Assembly: GCA_031216755.1 (NCBI GenBank)
Contig: JARUHG010000004.1
Coordinates: 186,001-250,000 of the forward strand
Direction: 5' to 3'
DNA: 64,000 bases
From: Lysobacter arvi
GTDB taxonomy: Bacteria > Pseudomonadota > Gammaproteobacteria > Xanthomonadales > Xanthomonadaceae
Shown here: positions 9,243 to 15,792 of the stretch, in pieces
Layout of the letters: every line of letters starts with the position of its first letter
Position numbering within the stretch: the stretch's first letter is position 1
Made by a program: the position numbers and the translations under genes
The notes under the pieces: model-generated
The model's database searches: none
What the model was told of the DNA's origin: nothing
Seen by the model: only the letters and a program-made list of their open reading frames with translations

Positions 9243-9965
9243 ATGTTCTTTAAGAAGACCACCGCCCGCGGTTCAGGCGCCGCCCGTACGGGATATGCGC
9301 GGCTTTCGCGTCGCATGCAATGTGCCATCGGCTGGGTCGCGGCGGCGTCGCTGATGCTGGCGGCCGCCTTGCCGGCCTTCGCCCAGTCCGCGAAAGCCTC
9401 CCCCGCGGCACAGCCGGCACGCACGGTGCTGGTGATGGGCGATTCGCTCTCGGCCGGATACGGGCTGGCCGCCTCGCAGGGTTGGGTCGCGCTCACCGCC
9501 GACCGCATCGCGAAGACCAAACCGGGCTGGCGCGTGGTGAACGCGAGCATCAGCGGCGAGACCACGGCCGGCGGCGCAACGCGCATCGACGGCGAACTCA
9601 AGCGCAACAAGCCGGCGGTGGTGGTGATCGAACTCGGCGCGAACGACGGCTTGCGCGGCCTGCCGCTCGCGCAGTCGCGCGCGAACCTCGACCGCATGAT
9701 CCGCGCATCGAAGAACGCCGGCGCGAAGGTGCTGCTGATCGGCATGCGCATGCCGCCCAACCTCGGCCGCGAATACACGCAGGGTTTCAGCGACAACTAC
9801 AGCGCACTGGCGAAGCAGCACGGCATCGCGCTGCTGCCGTTCCTGCTCGAACCCATCGCGCTCGACCGCAGCGCCTTCCAGGACGACAACCTGCATCCGG
9901 TCGCGAGCGCACAACCGAAGCTGCGCGATCACGTGTGGACGCAACTGGCGCCGCTGTTGCGATGA
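9243..9965 (+). CDS. tesA: Arylesterase / SGNH-hydrolase thioesterase I (TesA type)
   Basis: 240-residue secreted SGNH hydrolase. Block I is VLVMGDSLSAGYG with nucleophile Ser68, block III is ELGANDGLRGLP, and block V is DDNLHPVASAQP carrying the catalytic Asp and His. A membrane-spanning signal segment at about residues 28-48 ends at PAFAQS, so the enzyme acts in the periplasm. E. coli TesA is an esterase, thioesterase and lysophospholipase. The N-terminus is about 25 residues longer than usual. Divergent from the ABC pair, and followed by a clear terminator. Confidence 0.9.
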   Translation: MFFKKTTARGSGAARTGYARLSRRMQCAIGWVAAASLMLAAALPAFAQSAKASPAAQPARTVLVMGDSLSAGYGLAASQGWVALTADRIAKTKPGWRVVNASISGETTAGGATRIDGELKRNKPAVVVIELGANDGLRGLPLAQSRANLDRMIRASKNAGAKVLLIGMRMPPNLGREYTQGFSDNYSALAKQHGIALLPFLLEPIALDRSAFQDDNLHPVASAQPKLRDHVWTQLAPLLR

Positions 9966-9987
9966 GTTCGTTCGTCGCATCGCATTC

Positions 9988-10027
9988 GACCGTTCGTTCC
10001 CCGACGAACGGTCTTGCTTTCGTTTTT
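9988..10027 (+). terminator. Rho-independent terminator of tesA
   Basis: Inverted repeat GACCGTTCGT / ACGAACGGTC (10 bp, 6-nt loop) is followed by a T-rich tail ending CGTTTTT, 22 bp after the tesA stop codon. It isolates tesA from the small ORF and RNA region downstream. Confidence 0.85.
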
Positions 10028-10090
10028 ACGAATGCGTAACTTGCGCGACCTTCGTTGCACCACACACCTTTTTCGAATCAACCGATTCCC

Positions 10091-10198
10091 ATGAACGCCC
10101 TCGCCCACATCGCCAAGCGCCACGCACTGCAGCCCACGGGCCGCGGTCTGTGCGCGTTCGCGCCGCGACTGCGCGACGAAGGCAAGCCCATCGACTGA
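10091..10198 (+). CDS. Candidate 35-residue small protein or leader peptide
   Basis: ATG at 10091 opens a 35-codon frame ending TGA at 10198. The peptide is basic and begins MNALAHIAKRHALQPTGRG, ending LRDEGKPID. It sits between the tesA terminator and its own terminator, so it is a transcription unit of about 200 nt. There is no run of regulatory codons such as in amino-acid attenuators, and no obvious strong Shine-Dalgarno sequence. The call rests on the framing by terminators and the clean ORF; coding status is unproven. It could equally be part of a small RNA. Confidence 0.4.
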   Translation: MNALAHIAKRHALQPTGRGLCAFAPRLRDEGKPID

Positions 10199-10210
10199 TC
10201 TCCTGCACAC

Positions 10211-10282
10211 GGGAGGTCGGTCGCCCCGATCTCCCGAGGCAACGCGAACGCCCTCGGGTCCACACCCGGGGGCGTTTTCTTT
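10211..10282 (+). terminator. Tandem hairpins with Rho-independent terminator after the small ORF
   Basis: The first stem, GGGAGGTCGG / CCGATCTCCC (10 pairs including one G-U, 5-nt loop, 10211-10235), starts 13 nt after the ORF stop. The second stem (10248-10275) has 12 pairs around loop CCAC, with strands ACGCCCTCGGGT and ACCCGGGGGCGT, followed by TTTCTTTC. The second hairpin is a textbook terminator. The order ORF, hairpin, terminator resembles an attenuator. Confidence 0.8.
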
Positions 10283-10460
10283 CCGGCGTTCGCAAAGGCC
10301 GGTTTCAAGGCACTTCAAACAATCACAACGCGATTGCATCGCGCATCCCGAAGCATCCGGAACATGCTGGTTTCGAGGCGGGGAATGCCGTGAAGCGCAT
10401 CGGCGCTGCGCCTGGATGCTTCGGCGCGGGCGGCGCGCGTGTGCATTCGCATGCAGGATT

Positions 10461-10498
10461 GGCGTCACGACGCATCGCTGTCGATGCATCGCGACGCC
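10461..10498 (+). other. Long imperfect hairpin upstream of the tRNA-like RNAs
   Basis: GGCGTC...GACGCC outer arms and GCATCG...CGATGC inner arms enclose a CTGT loop, with a 3-bp central helix flanked by single mismatches: 15 pairs within 38 nt. No T-tract follows, so it is not a terminator. It lies about 120 nt upstream of the first tRNA-like sequence and may be part of the same structured transcript; that link is inference. Confidence 0.4.
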
Positions 10499-10619
10499 AA
10501 TGAACGGCGCATCACGCAGAACATCACAGCGGCGCAGGTTCGCGGCGGAAGCCGTGCCTGCCCGGTGCGCGCGGCCTTGCCGTGGCGCATGCCGGGATGC
10601 ATTGCGGTGCGTCGTGTCG

Positions 10620-10689
10620 GGGCAGTAGCTCAGAGGTAGAGCAATGGCGCATGCCATCGGCCGCCGGTTCGATTCCGGCCTGCCCGCCA
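10620..10689 (+). ncRNA. tRNA-like RNA 1, anticodon loop shortened to 4 nt
   Basis: The sequence folds as a cloverleaf. The acceptor has 6 pairs (GGGCAG with CTGCCC), then T8-A9, and a D arm GCTC/GAGC with loop AGAGGTA. The T arm is GCCGG/CCGGC with loop TTCGATT, then discriminator G and an encoded CCA. The anticodon arm is wrong for a translating tRNA: stem ATGGC/GCCAT closes a loop of only GCAT, three nucleotides short of the normal seven, as if the triplet had been removed. The acceptor is also one pair short. It cannot decode normally. It is followed immediately by a second tRNA-like unit and then by slipin and rtcB. Confidence 0.65.
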
Positions 10690-10690
10690 C

Positions 10691-10755
10691 TGGATAGCTC
10701 AGTCGGATAGAGCATCAGGTCCCACCTGAGTGTCGCGGGTTCGAATCCCGCTCCA
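10691..10755 (+). ncRNA. tRNA-like RNA 2, anticodon loop shortened to 5 nt
   Basis: Begins two nucleotides after the CCA of unit 1. The D arm is GCTC/GAGC with a 9-nt loop containing GG, and the T arm is GCGGG/CCCGC with loop TTCGAAT, both canonical. The anticodon stem TCAGG/CCTGA closes a 5-nt loop TCCCA, two short of normal. The acceptor stem is degenerate: only TGGA/TCCA (4 pairs) is seen, and no CCA follows a full 7-bp stem. It therefore looks like a degenerate or specialised tRNA-like domain, not a working tRNA. Ends are approximate. Confidence 0.55.
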
Positions 10756-10778
10756 ACGACCTTTCACGTCGTTACATC

Positions 10779-10792
10779 GGGACGAAAGTCCC
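10779..10792 (+). other. GNRA-capped hairpin after the tRNA-like pair
   Basis: GGGAC-GAAA-GTCCC: a 5-bp stem closed by a GAAA tetraloop, 24 nt downstream of tRNA-like unit 2. GNRA tetraloops are stable RNA elements often used in tertiary contacts. No T-tract follows. The remaining bases to the slipin start (to 11161) hold no gene I can support, only a CATCCCGG/CCGGGATG stem at 11066-11087. Confidence 0.4.
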
Positions 10793-11161
10793 TCCATCGG
10801 AAACGCCCTTGCGGTGTTCCGTCCGGCATCGCGGCTCGTGCGCGGTGCGCGCGCGGAATGCGGCAACGGCGGGTTCGCCGGGCCATCGCCCTCGGGCATG
10901 CGTGCGCGGCCGCGCGGGTTCTTCGCAGGCGATGTCCGCCTGCGTCGCGATCCATGACGCCGTCGCATCCAGTGCATCGAGCGCCATGCGCTCCGCGGAT
11001 TCGGCGTCGGGGCGTTTCCACCTTTTCAGTGCGGTGCGCAACGTCGCCTCAGGACGTGCGCGCCGCATCCCGGACGTTGCCGGGATGACGAAAGACGCGG
11101 CACCCGATCCCCCGCGCACCAAGCGGATCGGAGCACCAGAGCCAACAAGGAGGACATTCCG

Positions 11162-12289
11162 ATGTTCTGGACCAAGAAGGTCGTGATCGGTGACGGCGAG
11201 CGCGGCCTGGTGTATCGCAACCGTCAATTCGAAGGCGTCATCGCGCCGGGCGTGCATCGCTGGCTCGATCCGCTGGGTCGCATCGAGGTGAAGGTGCATG
11301 ACGTCGCGTTGCGCGCCGAGTACGTCGGCAGCGACGGAAACGCGCTGATCGACGCGTTGGGCGCACGCTTGGCCGAGACGTTCGTGCTCGCCGACATCGG
11401 CGTGGACGAGGTCGGCCTGGTGATGAAGAACGGTCGCCTGGAGGACGTCCTCGCGCCGGGTTCGCGTCGCCTGTACTGGAAGGGCGCGATCGCGGTCGAG
11501 GTCCGCACGCTCGCGTTGCAGGACGACCCGGACGTGCCCGCCGACGTCGCCACGCGCCTGCGCCAGCTCGGCGTGCTCGAGAAGGTCGCCGTCGTGCTCG
11601 CGGTGCCGGCCGAGTTCGCCGGCCTGGTGTTCGTCGACGGCAAGCTCGTGCGGGTCGCCGGGCCGGGTTCGTACGCCTTCTGGAATTTCCGGAAGAACGT
11701 CGTCGTGCAGGCGGTCGACCTGCGTGTGCAGTCGCTCGAGGTCTCCGGCCAGGAGCTGCTGACGCGCGACAAGGTCAGCCTGCGCGTGAACCTCGCCGCG
11801 AGCGTGCGCATCGTCGATCCGGTCGCGGCGATCACGAAGGTCGCCAAGTACGCGGACTACGTGTACCGCGAGCTGCAGTTCGGCCTGCGAAAGGCGGTTT
11901 CCGCCAAGACGCTGGACGAGCTGCTGGGCGACAAGGCCTCGCTGGATGCCGACATCTTCGGCTACGTGCGCGGTCGCGTCGGCGACGTCGGCGCCGAGCT
12001 GCTCGGCGTGGGCGTGAAGGACGTGATCCTGCCCGGCGAGATGAAGGACATCCTCAACAGCGTCGTGCAGGCGTCGATGTCGGCGCAGGCCAACGTGATC
12101 CGTCGTCGCGAGGAGGCGAACGCCACGCGTTCGCTGCTCAACACCGCGAAGCTGATCGAGGAGAGCCCGGTGCTCATGCGCCTGAAGGAGCTGGAGGCTC
12201 TGGAGAAGGTGACCGAGAAGATCGACAAGCTCACCGTGTTCGGCGGCCTGGACGGCGTCATGAAGCAGCTGGTGAGCCTGAAGCAGTAG
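11162..12289 (+). CDS. Slipin family (SPFH/Band 7) protein
   Basis: 375-residue protein with a central SPFH/Band 7 domain: VQAVDLRVQSLEVSGQELLTRDKVSLRVNL, then VKYADYVY-type and LPGEMKDILN motifs of slipins. It has no N-terminal hydrophobic hairpin, unlike stomatin-type membrane slipins; instead about 150 residues of repeated beta segments (GLVYRNRQFEGVIAPGVHRW, then GLVMKNGRLEDVLAPGSRRL) precede the domain. The C-terminus (SLLNTAKLIEESPVLMRLKELEAL) is a helical oligomerisation region. The start is backed by AAGGAGGACATTCCG. Slipins of this kind occur next to RNA-repair genes such as rtcB, 52 bp downstream here. Confidence 0.85.
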   Translation: MFWTKKVVIGDGERGLVYRNRQFEGVIAPGVHRWLDPLGRIEVKVHDVALRAEYVGSDGNALIDALGARLAETFVLADIGVDEVGLVMKNGRLEDVLAPGSRRLYWKGAIAVEVRTLALQDDPDVPADVATRLRQLGVLEKVAVVLAVPAEFAGLVFVDGKLVRVAGPGSYAFWNFRKNVVVQAVDLRVQSLEVSGQELLTRDKVSLRVNLAASVRIVDPVAAITKVAKYADYVYRELQFGLRKAVSAKTLDELLGDKASLDADIFGYVRGRVGDVGAELLGVGVKDVILPGEMKDILNSVVQASMSAQANVIRRREEANATRSLLNTAKLIEESPVLMRLKELEALEKVTEKIDKLTVFGGLDGVMKQLVSLKQ

Positions 12290-12293
12290 GCTT

Positions 12294-12321
12294 CGTGCAG
12301 GCGGATGGATTCGCCTGCACG
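12294..12321 (+). other. Intercistronic hairpin between slipin and rtcB genes
   Basis: CGTGCAGGCG / CGCCTGCACG form a perfect 10-bp stem with an 8-nt loop between the slipin stop and the rtcB Shine-Dalgarno (AAAGGAAAAG). The downstream bases ACTTTACAAAGG lack a terminator-like T-run. It may set the slipin:rtcB expression ratio or be an RNA-processing site. Confidence 0.5.
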
Positions 12322-12341
12322 ACTTTACAAAGGAAAAGAAC

Positions 12342-13568
12342 ATGAACACGCAACACGCTTCATTCGACCTGCTGCACGCGGAAGGTGCGACCACGCCGAT
12401 CAAGGGCTGGACGCACGGCGTGCCGGTCGAGGACCAGGCGCGGCAGCAGCTGCGCAACATCACCGCCCTGCCCTTCGTCGGGCCGTGGGTCGCGGTCATG
12501 CCCGACGTGCACCTGGGCATCGGCGCGACGGTGGGATCGGTCGTGCCGACCCGCGGCGCGATCATCCCGGCTGCGGTCGGCGTCGACATCGGCTGCGGCA
12601 TGGCCGCGGTGCGCACCACGCTACGCGCGGACGACCTGCCGGACGACCTGTCGCAGTTGCGCAACTCCATCGAGCGCAGCATTCCGGTCGGCAATGGTCC
12701 GGGCGGCGAGCACCGCCGGATTCCGGACAGCGTCGGGACGGCGCTGGAGCAGTCCAACCTTGTCGCGCGCCTGGCGAAGATCCGCGAGAAGCACCCGAAG
12801 ATCCGGCCCGACAAGCTCGACCGGCAGATCGGCACGCTCGGCGGCGGCAACCACTTCATCGAGATCTGCCTGGACGAGGCCGATCGCGTATGGGTGATGC
12901 TGCATTCCGGCTCGCGTGGAACGGGCAACCTCATCGGCACGTACTTCATCGAGCTGGCGCGCCGCCAATTGGAGAAGCGCGTGCTCGGCTTCCACGTGCC
13001 CGATCGCGACCTCGCGTTCTTCCTCGAAGGCGAGCCGCTGTTCGACGAGTACGTGGAGGCGGTCTCGTGGGCGCAGGACTACGCGCGTGCGAACCGCGAG
13101 GCGATGATGGTGCGTGTGCTGCACGAGATGCGGCACCGCCTGCCGAAGTTCCAGACGGAGAAGTCGGCGGTGAACTGCCATCACAACTACGTGCAGCGCG
13201 AGGACCACTTCGGGCAATCGTTGCTGGTGACGCGCAAGGGCGCGGTGAGCGCGCGCGAGGGCGAACTCGGCATCATCCCGGGCAGCATGGGCGCACGCAG
13301 TTTCATCGTGCGCGGCAAGGGCAACGCGGACAGCTTCCACAGCTGCAGCCACGGCGCAGGCCGCGTGATGAGCCGAACCGCCGCGCGTGCGCGGATCACG
13401 CTGAAGGAACACCGCGAGGCGACGGCGCACGTCGAATGCCGCAAGGACGCAGGCGTGATCGACGAGTCGCCCGCCGCGTACAAGGACATCGACGCGGTCA
13501 TGGCGGCGCAGCGCGATCTGGTGGAAATCGTGCATACGCTGCGGCAGGTGGTATGCATCAAGGGGTGA
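12342..13568 (+). CDS. rtcB: RNA-splicing ligase RtcB
   Basis: 408-residue GTP-dependent RNA ligase, the same length as E. coli RtcB. It joins RNA 2',3'-cyclic phosphate or 3'-phosphate ends to 5'-OH ends. Manganese ligands are present: D82 and C85 (VDIGCGM), H171 (GGGNHF), H188 (HSGSRGTGN) and H281 (NCHHNY). The guanylylated nucleophile is H337 in FHSCSHGAGRVMSR, the E. coli position. All catalytic residues are intact, so the enzyme should be active. It is the second gene of a slipin-rtcB unit. No rtcA, archease, RtcR or Ro60-like gene is visible in the window. Confidence 0.93.
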   Translation: MNTQHASFDLLHAEGATTPIKGWTHGVPVEDQARQQLRNITALPFVGPWVAVMPDVHLGIGATVGSVVPTRGAIIPAAVGVDIGCGMAAVRTTLRADDLPDDLSQLRNSIERSIPVGNGPGGEHRRIPDSVGTALEQSNLVARLAKIREKHPKIRPDKLDRQIGTLGGGNHFIEICLDEADRVWVMLHSGSRGTGNLIGTYFIELARRQLEKRVLGFHVPDRDLAFFLEGEPLFDEYVEAVSWAQDYARANREAMMVRVLHEMRHRLPKFQTEKSAVNCHHNYVQREDHFGQSLLVTRKGAVSAREGELGIIPGSMGARSFIVRGKGNADSFHSCSHGAGRVMSRTAARARITLKEHREATAHVECRKDAGVIDESPAAYKDIDAVMAAQRDLVEIVHTLRQVVCIKG

Positions 13569-13605
13569 GGCAGGCCGCTTACGCGGCACTGCCGCGTGGC
13601 CTGCC
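13569..13605 (+). terminator. Strong hairpin directly after rtcB
   Basis: Outer arms GGCAGGCC / GGCCTGCC (8 bp) enclose an inner CGCGGC-ACT-GCCGCG stem; the hairpin starts just after the rtcB stop. There is no T-tract, so it is at best a Rho-assisted or 3'-stabilising end. It abuts the tandem repeat array. Confidence 0.45.
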
Positions 13606-14000
13606 GAACGCCCGGCCATGGATGGCCGGGCCGGGCGATCCGGAGTCCGCCAGGCCTCGCCATGGACGGCATACGAAACTCAACCGGAGCGAATGCTTGC
13701 GCGCCACTGGCGCGCGCGGCCGCGAACGACCGGCCATGGATGGCCGGGCCGGGCGATCCGGAGTCCGCCAGGCCTCGCCATGGACGGCATACGAAACTCG
13801 ACCGGAGCGGATGCTTGCGCGCCACTGGCGCGCGCGGCCGCGAACGCCCGGCCATGGATGGCCGGGCCGGGCGATCCGGAGTCCGCCAGGCCTCGCCATG
13901 GACGGCATACGAAGCTCGACCGGAGCGGATGCTTGCGCGCCACTGGCGCGCGCGACCGCGAACGCCCGGACATGAATGGCCGGGCCGGGCTCTCCGGAGA
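13605..14000 (+). repeat. Tandem repeat, period 118 bp, three full units plus a partial
   Basis: Units start at 13605, 13723 and 13841, and a decayed partial unit starts at 13959. Each begins CGAACGCCCGGCCATGGATG (one unit reads GACC) and ends with a GCGCGCCACTGGCGCGC hairpin. Internal dyads include GGCCAT/ATGGCC. Units are nearly identical to each other. Because 118 is not a multiple of three, the open frames across it are not protein repeats. Single diverged copies occur at about 16120-16225 and perhaps near 59010, so this is a dispersed family amplified here. Confidence 0.9.
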
Positions 14001-14078
14001 CCGAATGTGACGCCAGGGATGGCATCGATGCACTCTTCGGCCGAGTTCGCGTTTACCGCGCCGACAACGTTCACTGCT

Positions 14079-14325
14079 GTCATCCCCGCGAAGGCTGGGA
14101 TCCAACTTCACGACGCATCACGACTTACGAAGAGCGTGAGAAGACGGACAGTTGGATTCCCGCCTTCGCGGAATGACGGCATTGTTGGAGAAACAGAGTC
14201 TTTGGCAGCGTTAGCTCTGAAGCTGTCATCCCCGCGCAGGCGGGGATCCAACCTCTCGGCGCATCACGCCTTGCGGAGGCCGTGAGGGATTGGACAGTTG
14301 GATTCCCGCCCTCGCGGGAATGACG
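14079..14325. repeat. Two paired dispersed repeats of the GTCATCCCCGCG...GGGAATGAC type
   Basis: 14079-14178 and 14225-14325 are each bounded by GTCATCCCCGCG (left) and the inverted GATTCCCGCC...GAATGAC (right), with GGATCCAAC/GTTGGATTCC adjoining, so each can fold into a long stem. Related half-elements lie near 37970-37995, 43250-43275 and 62402-62435. Such elements are typical of Xanthomonadaceae intergenic DNA. No gene is supported between 14001 and 14537. Confidence 0.75.
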
Positions 14326-14436
14326 CGGTTGTTTTGCACACCGGGGATGACGGACGTTGGCACGGCATGCGTGGGGAATGACAGCCGTCGCGCATGGGCA
14401 TGCGCGCGTGGTCGCGCGTCCCGACCCTCACCCCAA

Positions 14437-14460
14437 CCCCTCTCCCCGGAGGGAGAGGGG
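14437..14460. repeat. Dispersed CCCCTCTCCC hairpin repeat
   Basis: CCCCTCTCCC-CGGA-GGGAGAGGGG forms a perfect 10-bp stem. Variants of the same hairpin are at 17421-17448, 36121-36144, 37841-37865 and 62510-62536, always between genes and mostly at gene 3' ends. This is a dispersed palindromic unit family and could serve as a transcription end. Confidence 0.75.
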
Positions 14461-14537
14461 CTCAAACCGCACGGGCTTCAAGGCTGCCATCTCGCGAAGG
14501 GAATGGCGGCACTGTCTCGGGGCGGTGAGATGGGGTG

Positions 14538-15059
14538 TTACGCCAGCCCCGCCGGCATCTCCACATCCGCGCGCATCAGGCGAACCACGCCCTGCCATGC
14601 CAGCGAGACGGCAAGGCAGCCGACGAGCAATCCCGCCCAGTCCGCCGACTGCGGTGACATCGTCGGCAAGACGCGCTCGAAGGCCGGCATCCATTGCGCG
14701 CCGTACGCGGCGACCACCGCGATGACCGCGATCGCGAAGATCGCCATCAGCGCGCGGAGCAGCCAGCGTTCGAGCCGTTCGCCGACCACGGGCCGACCCT
14801 CGACGTGACGGACGATCTGCGCCGTCAGGTCGTACGGCACCGGCTCCATCGCTGGTGTGCGCAGGGCGCGCGCGATCAGGCGGTATTCGGCCAGCCTCGC
14901 GTCGGCGGGATCGAGCGGCTGCCCGCGCCGTTCCTGCTCCAGCGCGCGTTCCTGCGCCTGCCATTCGGCTTCCAGGCGCAATGCGTCGAGGCTGCGCCAG
15001 CCGCTGCGACGGATCGGCGGATCGTCGTGGCCTGGCTTGCGATCGTCGGACGTGTTCAT
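14538..15059 (-). CDS. Putative membrane anti-sigma factor
   Basis: 173-residue protein with a hydrophilic N-terminal half of about 100 residues rich in Arg/Glu, followed by two transmembrane helices (ALMAIFAIAVIAVVAAYGAQW and WAGLLVGCLAVSLAWQGVV). Its ATG overlaps the sigma-factor stop codon (ATGA), so it is translated with it. Position and topology fit a membrane anti-sigma partner for the ECF sigma factor. No canonical zinc HxxxCxxC motif is visible, so the role is inferred from context. Confidence 0.6.
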   Translation of the reverse strand: MNTSDDRKPGHDDPPIRRSGWRSLDALRLEAEWQAQERALEQERRGQPLDPADARLAEYRLIARALRTPAMEPVPYDLTAQIVRHVEGRPVVGERLERWLLRALMAIFAIAVIAVVAAYGAQWMPAFERVLPTMSPQSADWAGLLVGCLAVSLAWQGVVRLMRADVEMPAGLA

Positions 15060-15628
15060 GCGGTCACTCCCATCCGGGCCTGCAGGCGTTCCCGCAGCCG
15101 CGCCCGGGTCCGGAACAGATGGCTCTTGATCGTACCTTCGGCGAGACCGGTGATGCGCGCGATCTCGACGATGGGCACTTCATCCAGGTGATACAGCGTG
15201 AGCAGCGTGCGCTGCAATGGCGGAAGGGCTTCGATTTCCTCGTGCAGCCCGGCGGCGATTTCCGCATCGGCACACGCGGTTTCCAGGTCGAAACCGTCGC
15301 CGAGCTGGTCCAGCAGACTGATGCCGTCGTCGTCCTCGCCCGCGGGTTCGACGATCGCGATGCGGCGCTTTTCCAGGTGCCGCTTGGCCACCGAATAGGC
15401 GACCTGCCCGATCCAGGACTTCAGCGCGCTCTCGCCGCGGTACTGGTGCAGGCACTGATGCACGCGGAGGAACGCCTCCTGGCACAACTCGCGGGTGTCC
15501 TCCGGCTGGCGGACCATACGCTGGATGATGTGCCAGCACAGCCCCTGGTACTCGCGCACGAGGCGTTCGAACGCGCCGGGCACGTTGCCCAGCACGGCGT
15601 CCACCAGCTTGCGGTCGTCCTCGGTCAC
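15056..15628 (-). CDS. ECF-type RNA polymerase sigma factor (sigma-70 family, RpoE-like)
   Basis: 190 residues. The sigma2 domain is FERLVREYQGLCWHIIQRMV followed by ELCQEAFLRVHQCLHQYRGE. The sigma4 helix-turn-helix is EIEALPPLQRTLLTLYHLDE followed by EIARITGLAEGTIKSHLFRT, separated by the acidic linker DDDGISLLDQL. No sigma1/3 regions are present, as expected for ECF factors. It starts with GTG at 15628. It lies in an operon with a two-helix membrane protein, and divergent from another small membrane protein, consistent with an envelope-stress role (inference). Confidence 0.88.
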   Translation of the reverse strand: MTEDDRKLVDAVLGNVPGAFERLVREYQGLCWHIIQRMVRQPEDTRELCQEAFLRVHQCLHQYRGESALKSWIGQVAYSVAKRHLEKRRIAIVEPAGEDDDGISLLDQLGDGFDLETACADAEIAAGLHEEIEALPPLQRTLLTLYHLDEVPIVEIARITGLAEGTIKSHLFRTRARLRERLQARMGVTA

Positions 15629-15657
15629 GGGGTTTCACCGGTCATGCCCTGTGTGGA

Positions 15658-15682
15658 TACGTTCAGGGGCCAGATGGTTGCA
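15658..15682 (-). promoter_or_regulatory. Candidate ECF-type promoter upstream of the sigma gene
   Basis: On the minus strand TGCAACC (15682-15676) precedes CGTA (15661-15658) with 14 nt between. An AAC...CGT arrangement is typical of ECF -35/-10 elements, though the spacing is a little short. It would start transcription about 20-30 nt before the GTG and allow autoregulation. Weak evidence. Confidence 0.3.
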
Positions 15683-15792
15683 ACGGCCGCGACGGGGCCT
15701 TCGCGAAGCGCCGGCGGGCGGCCGATGCAACCGCACGCGCCACCGCCGTATCTCTCGTCCCGTACCCCACGCCACGGCCCGAGAACCTACCC

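Noticed and set aside
10283-10619. Sigma-54 promoter (RtcR-type control) upstream of the RNA-repair unit
   Set aside because: I looked for GG-N10-GC in TGGCAC/TTGC context on the plus strand and found no acceptable match.
10620-10689. Calling unit 1 an ordinary tRNA
   Set aside because: No 5-bp stem with a 7-nt anticodon loop can be drawn, and the acceptor has only six pairs; no amino-acid identity can be given.
10524-10977. Minus-strand ORFs with AGIEPA and SGIRTRDT peptides
   Set aside because: These are antisense translations of the tRNA-like sequences, a well-known annotation artefact.
13605-14000. Possible CRISPR array
   Set aside because: Units are 118 bp and directly adjacent, with no unique spacers and no cas genes nearby.
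13579-14285. Repeat-protein ORFs across the 118-bp array on both strands
   Set aside because: The period is not a multiple of three, all frames are open alike, and no RBS or conserved start is present; treated as non-coding repeat.
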